The notes under the pieces are model-generated. The model made no database searches, was not told where the DNA came from, and was given only the letters and a program-made list of their open reading frames with translations. From contig JAUXXN010000120.1 in assembly GCA_030684755.1 (NCBI GenBank), positions 1 to 13,101 on the forward strand: DNA of 13,101 bases, read 5' to 3'. Of the stretch, positions 1 through 7,283 are shown piece after piece. Both the position numbers and the translations under genes were made by a program. The stretch is from Hydrogenophaga sp. Lineage in GTDB: Bacteria; Pseudomonadota; Gammaproteobacteria; Burkholderiales; Burkholderiaceae_C. Within the stretch, counting starts at the first letter, position 1; each line of letters begins with the position of its first letter.

Positions 1-47
1 TTTCCCATACTTCGCGTCTGTTTTTTTCCATTTTTTCGGAGCAGGTC

Positions 48-1406
48 ATGCAAGTCACGGTTTTGGGCGCGGGCATCATTGGGGTCAGCACGGCGTGGCA
101 TTTGCTGCAGCGCGGCCACAGCGTCACGCTGGTGGACCGCCAGCCCGATGCCGCCCTAGAAACCAGTTTTGCCAACGCGGCACAAATTTCGGTGAGCTAC
201 TGCGAGCCGTGGGCCAACCGCGAAGCGCCGCTGAAGGCGCTGAAGTGGATGTTTTCAGCCACCTCGCCGCTGCTGTTTCGTCCCCAGATCGACCCCGCCC
301 AATGGCGCTGGGGCTTGCAGTTTTTGGGCCAGTGCAACGACGCGGCGTTTGAACGCAACGTGGCGCAACTGGTGGCACTGGGTTCGTACAGCCACGCGGC
401 CTTGAAAGACGTGGTGGCCGAGACCGGCATTGCCTACCACCGGCTCGAACGCGGCATTGCCCACTATTACACCGACGCAAAATCGTTTGACGGCGCCGCC
501 GGGGCCGCTGCCGTGATGCAAAAGTTTGGTGTCAAGCGCCACGTCATCAGCCGCGACGAATTGCTGAAAATTGAACCCGCCCTGAGCGCTTTCGCCGACC
601 GCATCGTCGGCGGCACCTACACCCCCAGCGACGAATCGGGCGACGCACGCGCATTCACCCAGCAACTGGCGGCGCTGTGCGCCCAGCGCGGTGCGCAGAT
701 GCTTTACGGCCACGATATCGAATCGATTGATGCCACCGGCGGCACCGTACAGCAAGTGCGCGTGCGCGACCGCGCCACCGGCGTTGCGCGCGCCTTAAAG
801 ACAGACGCCTATGTGGTGGCCTGCGGCTCGTACACCACACCGCTGCTCAAAAGCGTGGGCGTGCACGTGCCCATTTACCCGGGCAAAGGGTACAGCGCCA
901 CCCTGCCGCTGCTACAGCCCGGCAAGGCGCCGCAGGTGAGCATGATCGACGACCAGCTGAAGATCGCCATGTCGCGCCTGGGCAACCAACTGCGGGTGGC
1001 TGGCACCATTGAACTGGGCGGTTTTGACCTGTCTCTGGACACGCCGCTGGCCAAAAAGCGCTGCGAAATGCTGGTCAAGCGCATTGAAGAGGTGTTCCCC
1101 GGCGTGGCCGACACCCGCACGCCCGAGCAAGGCGGCGACCCGCAGTTCTGGACCGGCCTGCGCCCCGCCACGCCCACCAACATCCCGCTCATGGGTCGCA
1201 CGAAAGTGGGCAAGCTGTGGGTGAACGCGGGCCACGGCACGCTGGGCTGGACCCACGGCGCGGGCTCGGGCAAGGCGCTGGCCGAGCTCATCAGCGGTGA
1301 GCAACCCGCCATGGCGTTTGATTTTTACGGTGTGCCACCCCGCAGCCAGGCGCACGCTGGCCGCGCAGCCCGGCTGAGCGCCACGCCACCGCCCAGCCAA
1401 GCCTGA
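48..1406 (+). CDS. dadA: D-amino-acid dehydrogenase, small-subunit type (DadA-like FAD oxidoreductase)
   Basis: This flavoenzyme of the DAO family oxidatively deaminates D-amino acids (typically D-alanine) to 2-oxo acids and ammonia, passing electrons to the respiratory chain at the inner membrane. The 452-residue product starts with a Rossmann FAD motif GAGIIG (residues 7-12). It continues with the DadA signatures ETSFANAAQIS (38-48), a PLKALKWMF block (about 61-69), FWTGLRPATP and the C-terminal GHGTLGWT block (395-402), all closely matching what I know of E. coli DadA (432 aa). The last ~20 residues are an Ala/Pro-rich extension. The start is supported by GGAG at 38-41, six bases before the ATG. 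It ends 33 bp from the convergent M14 peptidase gene. Many genomes carry several DadA paralogues, so the exact substrate is uncertain; the family call is strong. Confidence 0.9.
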   Translation: MQVTVLGAGIIGVSTAWHLLQRGHSVTLVDRQPDAALETSFANAAQISVSYCEPWANREAPLKALKWMFSATSPLLFRPQIDPAQWRWGLQFLGQCNDAAFERNVAQLVALGSYSHAALKDVVAETGIAYHRLERGIAHYYTDAKSFDGAAGAAAVMQKFGVKRHVISRDELLKIEPALSAFADRIVGGTYTPSDESGDARAFTQQLAALCAQRGAQMLYGHDIESIDATGGTVQQVRVRDRATGVARALKTDAYVVACGSYTTPLLKSVGVHVPIYPGKGYSATLPLLQPGKAPQVSMIDDQLKIAMSRLGNQLRVAGTIELGGFDLSLDTPLAKKRCEMLVKRIEEVFPGVADTRTPEQGGDPQFWTGLRPATPTNIPLMGRTKVGKLWVNAGHGTLGWTHGAGSGKALAELISGEQPAMAFDFYGVPPRSQAHAGRAARLSATPPPSQA

Positions 1407-1439
1407 GCAGCGACCCAGGGCCCAGCCGAGGCGCAGGCG

Positions 1440-2348
1440 TCAGCGCGCCGCGCCCATCGGCTGGCCCATGCCCTGCCCCAGGCGCTCACTCATCCAGCGC
1501 AGCAGGTCGATCCACATCTGGCGCATTTCGGCGTCTGATGGCGTGGCCAGCGCGCTGGTGAGTTCGATGGTGACCACCGGCATGCCTTTGTGCACGCCGC
1601 CATAGTTGCCCAGGCTGCCCGGAAAGATACCCACCTGGTCCAGGTACAGCCGACCCAGCCGGGGCGGTGGCACGCCGGGGCCGTCAAAGTCCAGCATGCC
1701 GTAGGGTGCGTGAATACTGACAATCAAATCGGGCTGAAAGCGCTCCATTTCGTCGTGCAGGTATTTCGATTCAGGCTCAGAAATAGGACTGGGGCCGGGC
1801 CAGCGGCGCGGGTCTTTTTTGGTGCGCTGCTCCCAGTACACCTTGGCGTCGCGCGCCCAGTTGGGTGTGGGAAAGTTGCGGTTCAGGTCCACACCCCGGG
1901 CGTTCATGCGCCGCGCGGGCCGGGCCATCAGTCCGTCGGGGTTGAGCGCCGGAATGAAGCGCCAGTGGGCGTTCGACGGCGTTTCGGTAGCGCGCTGAAT
2001 CCAGTGGAACGCCAGCGAGGCCGACGACAGCTCGTCGCCGTGTATGGCGCCCACCACCAGCACGCGCAGCTTAGCGACGGGCGCCACCACGTCGCGGTGG
2101 TACAGGGTGCGGCCCTGCACCGAGCGGCCCACGGTGGGCTTGAGCTGGGCGGCGGCACACAAGGACGCCTTCACATGAGGCAGACGGGCCACAAACTCGC
2201 GGCACGGGCCGCTGCCCGGCACATCGGCCAACGGATGACCCGGTCCACGGGGCATGGGCGGCATGGCCAGGGCCGGGGTCAGCCCACCCAGGACAAAGGC
2301 ACAGAGCGCCAGGCGCCTAGGAAAGCTAAGCATGAAAGTTCCAAACAT
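1440..2348 (-). CDS. Secreted M14-family zinc carboxypeptidase / murein peptide amidase-like protein
   Basis: This is a metallopeptidase of the M14 fold, which cleaves C-terminal peptide or amide bonds with one zinc ion; MpaA-type members cut cell-wall tripeptides. The zinc ligands are visible as HGDE (H103, E106) and SIHAPYG (H213). Also present are the substrate-binding segments NPDG (136-139) and RGVDLNRNF (151-159), and the presumed catalytic glutamate in TIELT (E262). Residues ~1-28 form a signal peptide (RR, then a hydrophobic stretch ending ALA), so it should act outside the cytoplasm, unlike E. coli MpaA. The product is 302 residues from the first ATG. The second ATG (codon 6, position 2333) gives a cleaner signal peptide and has GGA a few bases upstream, so it is a credible alternative start. 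The gene is convergent with dadA. The exact substrate is unknown. Confidence 0.82.
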   Translation of the reverse strand: MFGTFMLSFPRRLALCAFVLGGLTPALAMPPMPRGPGHPLADVPGSGPCREFVARLPHVKASLCAAAQLKPTVGRSVQGRTLYHRDVVAPVAKLRVLVVGAIHGDELSSASLAFHWIQRATETPSNAHWRFIPALNPDGLMARPARRMNARGVDLNRNFPTPNWARDAKVYWEQRTKKDPRRWPGPSPISEPESKYLHDEMERFQPDLIVSIHAPYGMLDFDGPGVPPPRLGRLYLDQVGIFPGSLGNYGGVHKGMPVVTIELTSALATPSDAEMRQMWIDLLRWMSERLGQGMGQPMGAAR

Positions 2349-2444
2349 GCCGGCATTCTAGGAGCACGCCTTGCCATTGCACCGACGCAGCCACTGGCGT
2401 TACCCCTGGGCGACTGGATGACTTCCCTGCACTCGCTCAGCTTC

Positions 2445-2747
2445 TCAGTGCGACAAAAAGTCCGTGGTCTGGATGTCGCGCGCGTGGTGCAGCACCCGGA
2501 CAATGACGATGCCTTGCAGATCGGCCTCGTAAAACAAGATGTATGGCGTTGAGGTGGGCCAACTGCGAATGCCACGCACCAACTCATTCCTTGCGCGACC
2601 CATCATCGGCTGTGTGGCCAGCAAAGTCGCATCGCGCTCAATAGCATCGAGTACCCCATCGGCTGCATCCATGTTTGCTTCGGCGATGTAAGTCCACGCT
2701 TCCAGCAAATCGGTCTGGGCACTTTGCGTCAGACGAACGAGGCTCAT
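2445..2747 (-). CDS. parE: ParE-family toxin of a type II toxin-antitoxin system
   Basis: This 100-residue basic protein of the RelE/ParE fold is the toxin partner of the gene immediately upstream. Family hallmarks are the N-terminal helix segment QTDLLEAWTYIAEAN (about 11-25), the central GRARNELVRGIRSW block (50-63), and the C-terminal strand reading IVIVRVLHHARD (80-91), which ends in the conserved ParE L-H-x-A-R-D motif. ParE proteins usually poison DNA gyrase; that is family knowledge, not visible here. Its ATG overlaps the antitoxin stop by four bases (ATGA, 2744-2747), so translation is probably coupled. Length and motifs are full size and there is no sign of decay. The gene sits between a peptidase gene and an acyl-CoA dehydrogenase-like gene, unrelated to either. 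Confidence 0.9.
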   Translation of the reverse strand: MSLVRLTQSAQTDLLEAWTYIAEANMDAADGVLDAIERDATLLATQPMMGRARNELVRGIRSWPTSTPYILFYEADLQGIVIVRVLHHARDIQTTDFLSH

Positions 2748-3013
2748 GGTGCATGCTTGCTGCGGCGAGCACGCCCCTCGGCTTTGAGGGTCGCCATGTC
2801 CATGGGAACGACACGTCCCGCCCGAAGGTCCGCCACGCCCTTGTCCAGATCGGCCTTCAAAGCCACCAGTGTGGACATACGCACCGACTGATAGGCATCG
2901 AAAAGACGCAACGCCTCGCGCACCACCTCACTGGCCGACCCATAAAGTCCAGAAGCCACATGTTCGCGAACACGTGCCTCCATCTCGGCAGGTAGAGAAA
3001 TATTGATCGTCAT
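2744..3013 (-). CDS. parD: ParD-family ribbon-helix-helix antitoxin
   Basis: This 89-residue antitoxin neutralises the ParE-like toxin encoded directly downstream and normally represses its own promoter. The N-terminus MTINISLPAEME is a typical ribbon-helix-helix strand, followed by two helices (about 10-45) with GLYGSASEVVREALRL, the ParD/CC2985-type signature. The C-terminal half (about 50-89) is the charged toxin-wrapping tail. A longer reading frame opens seven codons upstream at 3034. I chose the ATG at 3013 because AAGGAG lies 7-8 bases ahead of it, and because the RHH strand begins exactly there. A 7-bp inverted repeat lies 15 bp upstream of the start (see the regulatory entry). Confidence 0.9.
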   Translation of the reverse strand: MTINISLPAEMEARVREHVASGLYGSASEVVREALRLFDAYQSVRMSTLVALKADLDKGVADLRAGRVVPMDMATLKAEGRARRSKHAP

Positions 3014-3027
3014 TGCACGCTCCTTCA

Positions 3028-3052
3028 ATGGCAAAGATTGCCATGAATCATA
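3028..3052 (-). promoter_or_regulatory. parDE promoter -10 box and palindromic operator candidate
   Basis: On the minus strand TATGAT (3047-3052) matches the sigma-70 -10 consensus at 5 of 6 positions. A weaker GTGACC sits about 19 bp further upstream. The predicted transcription start, around 3040, falls inside a perfect inverted repeat ATGGCAA-AGA-TTGCCAT (3028-3044). A palindrome covering the -10/+1 region directly ahead of an RHH antitoxin gene is the expected layout for ParD autorepression. The sequence is seen directly; the operator function is inferred. Confidence 0.55.
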
Positions 3053-3093
3053 GCGACCTACCGCCAGACCCGGTCACCGCAACCGCAACCGCT

Positions 3094-4371
3094 TCAAGCG
3101 TCTTTCTCACCCGCCTCGTACAGCGTCTCGCGGCCCATGCGGTCCAAAATAAGTTCGGCGGTCCAGGGCAACATGAGGGCGCCGCAGCGGCTGTCGCGGT
3201 ACAGGCGCTCCAGCGGCAGGTGTTTCATCATGCTTTGCCCGCCGCAGGTGCGGATGGCGAGGCGGGCGATGTCGTTGGCGCCTTCCATCACGCTGTAGTG
3301 CGCCGCGTACAGGCGCAGTTTTTCGTCTTTGCTGGGGTTGGGCTTGGCCTCGGCAATGGCGCGGGCAAAGATGCTCTTCATGTTTTCGAGCTGGATGCGC
3401 ATTTGCGCCACCGTGATCTGCTTGGTGGGGAACTGGCGGCGCTTGATGGGCGGCTCACCTTCCACTTCGCCGCGCAGGTACTTCACGGTGAAGTCGTAGG
3501 CCGCGTTGGCCAGGCCCAGGTAGGTGGGTGAGAGGGTGAAGAACATGGCGGGCCAAGTTTGCGCGCCCTTGAAGTAGATGCCGCGTGGCATGAGCTGTTC
3601 GGCGTCGCTCACAAACACGTCTTTGAACGCCAGGTTGCGGCTGACGGTGCCGCGCATGCCCAGCGGGTCCCAGTCGCCGCTGATGCTGAAGCCTTCGGAC
3701 GTGGCGGGCACGCTGATGTAGAGCGTGTCGCGTGCGTCGGGGTGGTCGTCGCCTTTGTCTTCGGTGCACAAAATGCCGTAGTAATCGGCCGCGCCCGAGA
3801 GGCTGGCCCAGATTTTTCGGCCATTGATGAGCCAGCCACCGTCTACTTTTTTGGCCGTGGTGCCGAAGGGCGCGCGCCCAGCGGCAGCGGCGGTGCCTTC
3901 GCTGAAAGGTTGGGCGTAAATGGCGCCGTCGTTCACGATGCGGCTGAAATGCAGTTCGCGCCGGGCGAGGTGTTCGGCGCGTTGCTCTTCCGTCATGGCA
4001 ATGCCGTCGGCCAGCACACCGGTCCACATGGTGCTGCAAATGTGCATGTTCCAGGTGAGCGCGGTGGCGCCGCAGAAGCGGCCAACTTCTGCCGCCACCA
4101 TCATGTAGGTGGTGTAGTCCGCGCCCAGGCCACCGTGGGCGGTGGGCACGCAGAGTTTCAGAAAACCGGCGTCGCGCAGGTCGTCGTAGTTGGCAAACGG
4201 AAAGCTGGCTTCGCGGTCCCACTGCGGGGCACGGGCGGCGAACTTGTCGCGGCCCAGCGCATGGGCTTTGGCCAACAGTTCGCGTTGCAGCGGGGTGAAG
4301 GGCATGTCGCCCACGGCGGGGGTGAAGTCCAGGCCGGTGGTCGGGTTGATGGGGTTAATGGGCTGGTTCAT
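3094..4371 (-). CDS. Acyl-CoA dehydrogenase-fold flavoprotein; possible group D flavin monooxygenase
   Basis: This 425-residue protein has full-length ACAD architecture. The N-terminal helical domain is about 25-145, the beta domain about 150-260 (including WLINGRKIWASLSGAADYY at 180-198 and DWDPLGMRGTVSRN at 233-246), and the C-terminal helical domain about 280-420 (CGGQS at 376-380, then PLERLYRDSRCG). FAD or FMN binding is therefore likely. After YRD (391-393), where ordinary acyl-CoA dehydrogenases have Y-E-G-T with the catalytic Glu, this protein reads L-P-W-T (401-404). No Glu is obvious at the alternative isovaleryl-CoA-type position, which reads QTWPAMFF. That and the nearby flavin reductase make an oxygen-activating group D monooxygenase plausible; an ordinary dehydrogenase remains the alternative. 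The start at 4371 is chosen over 4488 because GAGGAG lies 9 bases upstream and ACAD homology begins soon after. It is the third gene of the leftward run, 52 bp behind the hydrolase. Confidence 0.8.
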   Translation of the reverse strand: MNQPINPINPTTGLDFTPAVGDMPFTPLQRELLAKAHALGRDKFAARAPQWDREASFPFANYDDLRDAGFLKLCVPTAHGGLGADYTTYMMVAAEVGRFCGATALTWNMHICSTMWTGVLADGIAMTEEQRAEHLARRELHFSRIVNDGAIYAQPFSEGTAAAAGRAPFGTTAKKVDGGWLINGRKIWASLSGAADYYGILCTEDKGDDHPDARDTLYISVPATSEGFSISGDWDPLGMRGTVSRNLAFKDVFVSDAEQLMPRGIYFKGAQTWPAMFFTLSPTYLGLANAAYDFTVKYLRGEVEGEPPIKRRQFPTKQITVAQMRIQLENMKSIFARAIAEAKPNPSKDEKLRLYAAHYSVMEGANDIARLAIRTCGGQSMMKHLPLERLYRDSRCGALMLPWTAELILDRMGRETLYEAGEKDA

Positions 4372-4423
4372 GGGGCTTGTCTCCTCGTTGTGCAGGTGTT
4401 TTGTGGGTTTTGTGTGGGCGGGC

Positions 4424-5236
4424 TCAGTGCGTGTCTGGCAGCGGCTTAGGCGCGGGCTCGCGCAAAAAGTCGAGCAGCAGCGCATCAAATTCGTCGGGCG
4501 CTTCCAGGTTCATCAGGTGGCCAATGCCGGCGAGTTCGGCGTAGCGTGCTCGGGGAATCGCCGCCGCCATCTGGCGCATCACGGCGGGTGCGGCCACGCG
4601 GTCAAACTCGCCGGCCATCAGCAGCGTGGGCACGCGGATCTGGGCCAGATCGGCCTGCCGGTCGAACGTGACCAGGCATTCCAGCGCACGCCGGTAGGTG
4701 GCTGCGGGCACGCTGGCCATGCAGTGTTCGGCCAGCTTCAAGCCCTCGGGCAAAGCGCCGGGGCCAACCATCTGAGGCACCAGCTTGGCAGCCATGTCGG
4801 CCATGGTCTGGCCCGCGTCGAGCGGCGCGGTGCGCTGTGCAATGAACTGCTGCGCCCAGGCCTCGGCGCTGCGCCCGTCGGTGCGCTTGCCGAACGCGGC
4901 GGAGGTTCCGCACAGGATGAGCTTGTTCACCTTGTCCGGGCGGCGGGCAATCACTTCTTGCGCCACCATGCCGCCCATGCTGTGGCCCAGCAATGCCACG
5001 TTGTCGCATTGCAGCGCGTCGATCAAGTCCACACAGCGCTGCGCCAAGCCTTTGAAGTTGTAGGGCTCAATGGGCGCGCTGCGGCCATAGCCGGGCATGT
5101 CCCAAGCCACGGCGCGGTAGCCCAGGCTGGCCAGCGTTTCTACCTGCGGCGCAAAAGCGCGGTGGCCACCGCCAATGCCATGCAACATGAGCACAGTGGG
5201 GCCGCTGCCCAGGGTGGTGAATTTCGGCAAAGTCAT
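4424..5236 (-). CDS. Alpha/beta-fold hydrolase, NicD-like (possible N-formylmaleamate deformylase)
   Basis: This 270-residue cytoplasmic alpha/beta-hydrolase has the oxyanion-hole segment LHGIGGG (18-24), the nucleophile elbow GHSMGG with Ser86, Asp212 in AGEFD and His240 in GIGHLMNLE, so the triad is complete. A cap region lies at about 115-190. General family members hydrolyse C-C bonds, enol-lactones or esters. Because it directly follows a NicX-type ring-cleaving dioxygenase, the most specific guess is the deformylase that turns N-formylmaleamate into maleamate plus formate, as NicD does in nicotinate degradation; this is inference from context. The start at 5236 has GGGAG about five bases upstream and begins at the first conserved strand. 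The longer frame opening at 5467 overlaps the nicX-like coding region and is rejected. Confidence 0.82.
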   Translation of the reverse strand: MTLPKFTTLGSGPTVLMLHGIGGGHRAFAPQVETLASLGYRAVAWDMPGYGRSAPIEPYNFKGLAQRCVDLIDALQCDNVALLGHSMGGMVAQEVIARRPDKVNKLILCGTSAAFGKRTDGRSAEAWAQQFIAQRTAPLDAGQTMADMAAKLVPQMVGPGALPEGLKLAEHCMASVPAATYRRALECLVTFDRQADLAQIRVPTLLMAGEFDRVAAPAVMRQMAAAIPRARYAELAGIGHLMNLEAPDEFDALLLDFLREPAPKPLPDTH

Positions 5237-5271
5237 AGGGCTCCCACACGGGTCGCTGCGCGTACTGCGCT

Positions 5272-5286
5272 GCCCCCTGAGGGGGC
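5272..5286. repeat. GC hairpin GCCCCC-TGA-GGGGGC between the nicX-like and hydrolase genes
   Basis: A perfect 6-bp inverted repeat with a 3-base loop lies in the 85-bp spacer between the two leftward genes. It is flanked by GC-rich sequence (TGCGC... and CTGGCC...) of a kind I recall as a dispersed intergenic repeat in Comamonadaceae. It has no T-run, so it is not a convincing terminator. It could act as an mRNA stability or attenuation element inside the operon. Confidence 0.5.
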
Positions 5287-5321
5287 TGGCCTTGCTTGGT
5301 GAGGCCCGGCGCGGCGGCGGG

Positions 5322-6374
5322 TCATGCGTCCACCACCCGGCCAGATTCCACCACGGTGGTGCCGTCCAGCGACACGGTGCAGCCGCGCAGAGGCCAGTCG
5401 AAATGGCCGCGCGTGTAGCGGCCGGCGGTTTCGTTGGCGCCAGTGCTGTAGAGAAAGTTGCCCGCAAAAGCGCGCAGTTCGGTGCCGTTGAAATCGCGCT
5501 TGTCGTACAGCGCCATGCTGTCCCAGCGCGCTGCGTCGTTTAAACCGTAGCCCACGTGCGACACGGCGTAGGCCTCTTGCTCGCCCCAAGCGGCAAAGTA
5601 CGAGCGCAGCAACTCGGCGTCAACGCCCGTGCCGTCGATACGGGTCACGTAATCGTTTTCGATGGTGAGCGTGATGGCGCGTTCGATGTAGCGCTTGAAG
5701 GTCAGGTTCACATCGCCCTCGGCCAGCACCAGTGTGCCGTTCACACTGCCCGCTGCGGGGAACGCCAACACCAGACCACCGGGCCAGTGGGTGAGCGTGC
5801 CGGGGCGCGTGGTGCTGCCCCAGTTGCCACCGGCCACCGCGTTTTGCAAGGCAATGCTGAGGTCGGTACCCGCAGGCGAGGTCACGCGCATGGCCTTTGC
5901 GCTGCGCAGGCGTTTCACATGCGCCTTTACGCGCGCCTCGGTCGCATCGTCGGGCAGCAAGCGGGCCAGTGCTTCGGGGTGCTCGTTGCTCACGTACACC
6001 ACGCGCGGCTGGGTGATGCCGTTGCCACGCAAAATGTCGGGCAGCTCAGGCGCGTGCATCAGGCCCTCCACCGTGCAGTCCACCACCAGGGTGCAAGCGG
6101 CCAGTGCGGCCACCACCGGCGCGAGCTGCTGAAGGGCGGGCGTGGCACCAGTGGAGCGCGTGACCGGCTCACCGGCGCTGAACACCGAGGGAAGTGTGAG
6201 CGTGAAACTGTAGGCACCCACGCGGGCAACGGCCAAACGCGCCAATTCCATCAGCACCGGACGGCTTTGTGTTTCACCGAGAATGGCCACCGTGTCGCCC
6301 GGTTGCAATGCACAACGGCACAACACCGTTTCAAATGCATCCACCCAAGCGGGTTCGGTTCGTTCTTGAAGCAT
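5322..6374 (-). CDS. nicX: 2,5-dihydroxypyridine 5,6-dioxygenase homologue (NicX family, M29 aminopeptidase-like fold)
   Basis: NicX-type enzymes are Fe(II) extradiol dioxygenases that open the ring of 2,5-dihydroxypyridine to N-formylmaleamate. They are often mis-annotated as leucyl aminopeptidases because they share the M29 fold. The product is 350 residues, the usual NicX length. The C-terminal half matches the family from memory: HWPGGLVLAFP (196-206), GTLVLAEGD (213-221), AVSHVGYGLN (270-279), AFAGNFLYSTGAN (302-314) and RGHFDWPLRGC (322-332). The metal ligands expected from NicX (His265, His318, Asp320) correspond to His273, His324 and Asp326 here. The start at 6374 has AAGGGGA six bases upstream; an upstream in-frame ATG at 6497 lacks support. 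It heads the leftward run of hydrolase and ACAD-like genes. Substrate identity (a hydroxylated pyridine or another dihydroxy N-heterocycle) is inferred. Confidence 0.78.
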   Translation of the reverse strand: MLQERTEPAWVDAFETVLCRCALQPGDTVAILGETQSRPVLMELARLAVARVGAYSFTLTLPSVFSAGEPVTRSTGATPALQQLAPVVAALAACTLVVDCTVEGLMHAPELPDILRGNGITQPRVVYVSNEHPEALARLLPDDATEARVKAHVKRLRSAKAMRVTSPAGTDLSIALQNAVAGGNWGSTTRPGTLTHWPGGLVLAFPAAGSVNGTLVLAEGDVNLTFKRYIERAITLTIENDYVTRIDGTGVDAELLRSYFAAWGEQEAYAVSHVGYGLNDAARWDSMALYDKRDFNGTELRAFAGNFLYSTGANETAGRYTRGHFDWPLRGCTVSLDGTTVVESGRVVDA

Positions 6375-6555
6375 AAGATTCCCCTTGCGCGGTTGGCGAC
6401 GTTGCCCAGCGACCCGGCCAAAGCACGTCAAAAACCGGTGTTGACCTTCCCGACGGCGGCATGGGCGCTGAAAATTGGATTGATTGACCCTGAACACAAA
6501 GAAATGGGTCAGGCCCGAGACGCATTATTCATGAATTTTCATACAAATTAAAGCC
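6375..6555. promoter_or_regulatory. Divergent intergenic region with palindromic regulator-site candidate
   Basis: This 181-bp space separates the leftward nicX-like operon from the rightward flavin-reductase gene, so it must hold both promoters. The end nearest the reductase is strikingly AT-rich compared with its surroundings. It contains a perfect 10-bp palindrome ATTCATGAAT (6527-6536), followed by AATTT-TCATAC-AAATT (6535-6549; 5-bp arms). Such AT-rich palindromes are typical MarR-family sites, and a MarR gene lies two genes away. I could not identify convincing -35/-10 pairs in either direction. Confidence 0.45.
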
Positions 6556-7077
6556 ATGTCACCTGCCCGATCTGCTGGCCACCAGGCCCGTCCACCCGAC
6601 TTCTCATCGCGCGAATTCCGAGCCTCGCTGGGCATGTTTGCCACCGGCGTCACCATCGTCACCGCGCGCACCGCTGCCGGTGAGCTGGTGGGCCTGACGG
6701 CGAATTCGTTCAACTCGGTCTCGCTCGACCCGCCGCTGGTGCTGTGGAGCTTGAGCCAGGCAGCGGGTTCCATGGCCGCGTTTTCCAATGGGCTGCACTA
6801 CGCCATCAACGTGCTGACCGTCGACCAGCAAGCGCTGGCCGAGCAATTTGCCTACAGGGAAACCGACCGCTGGGACGGCGTGGAATTCACCGAAGGTATC
6901 AACGGCGCGCCGCTGCTGGTGGGGGCGGCGGCCACCTTTGAATGCTTCAACCGAAGCCAGTACACCGAGGGCGACCACGTGATTTTTGTCGGCGAAGTGG
7001 AGCGCTGCGCCCACCGCGCCGATGCGTCGCCGCTGCTCTACCACGGCGGCAAGTTCTACACCGAGCACCCGCTCTGA
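6556..7077 (+). CDS. Flavin reductase (HpaC / DIM6-NTAB family)
   Basis: This small NAD(P)H:flavin oxidoreductase supplies reduced FMN or FAD to a partner monooxygenase. The 173-residue product shows the family's FMN-binding core: FATGVTIVT (28-36), GLTANSFNSVSLDPPLV (46-62), the SMAAFSNGLHYAINVL block (72-87), GDHVIFVGEV (139-148) and the end motif PLLYHGGKFY (159-168). No transmembrane segment or fusion domain is seen. It is divergent from the nicX-like gene across a 181-bp spacer. The only flavin-dependent candidate partner nearby is the ACAD-like protein at the far end of that leftward run, which suggests a two-component monooxygenase. The start has only a weak purine stretch upstream (AAAG), and no better in-frame ATG precedes the homology. 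Confidence 0.88.
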   Translation: MSPARSAGHQARPPDFSSREFRASLGMFATGVTIVTARTAAGELVGLTANSFNSVSLDPPLVLWSLSQAAGSMAAFSNGLHYAINVLTVDQQALAEQFAYRETDRWDGVEFTEGINGAPLLVGAAATFECFNRSQYTEGDHVIFVGEVERCAHRADASPLLYHGGKFYTEHPL

Positions 7078-7147
7078 GCGCAGCATTTCTTACTTTGAAC
7101 CGGTATGCAGAGACCCGTGAACATGGGCTGGAGCCGCTTGCCCGCGC

Positions 7148-7270
7148 CAGCCCCCAACCCAGCCTTCCCCCACCGGGGGAAGGAGCAAGACATACCCCGC
7201 TGCGCGATGCCTGAGCGCGCCGTGTCTGACTCCCTCCCCCTCTGGGGGAGGGTTGGGGTGGGGGCTCTCC
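7148..7270. repeat. Paired, mutually inverted GC-hairpin repeat (intergenic element)
   Basis: The spacer between the flavin reductase and marR genes holds two 9-bp perfect hairpins with 3-base loops: CCTTCCCCC/GGGGGAAGG (7163-7183) and CCCTCCCCC/GGGGGAGGG (7232-7252). Each is flanked by matching tracts, and the right half read in reverse complement resembles the left half (AGCCCCCAACCC... versus AGCCCCCACCCC...). The whole is therefore an imperfect inverted repeat of about 120 bp. I recognise this style as a dispersed intergenic repeat common in Comamonadaceae; that is recollection rather than a search. A T5 run occurs at 7274-7278, too far from the stem to be a classical terminator. Confidence 0.6.
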
Positions 7271-7283
7271 CGAATTTTTCACC

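Noticed and set aside
1590..2552. Long plus-strand open frame (320 codons) opposite the M14 peptidase gene.
   Set aside because: Its composition (His/Gly/Arg/Val-rich) is that of an antisense shadow, and the opposite strand encodes a complete M14 enzyme with catalytic residues.
7232..7278. Hairpin at 7232-7252 plus T-run at 7274-7278 as a rho-independent terminator for the flavin reductase.
   Set aside because: The T-run begins about 21 bases after the stem instead of immediately, and a second inverted copy of the hairpin indicates a repeat element.
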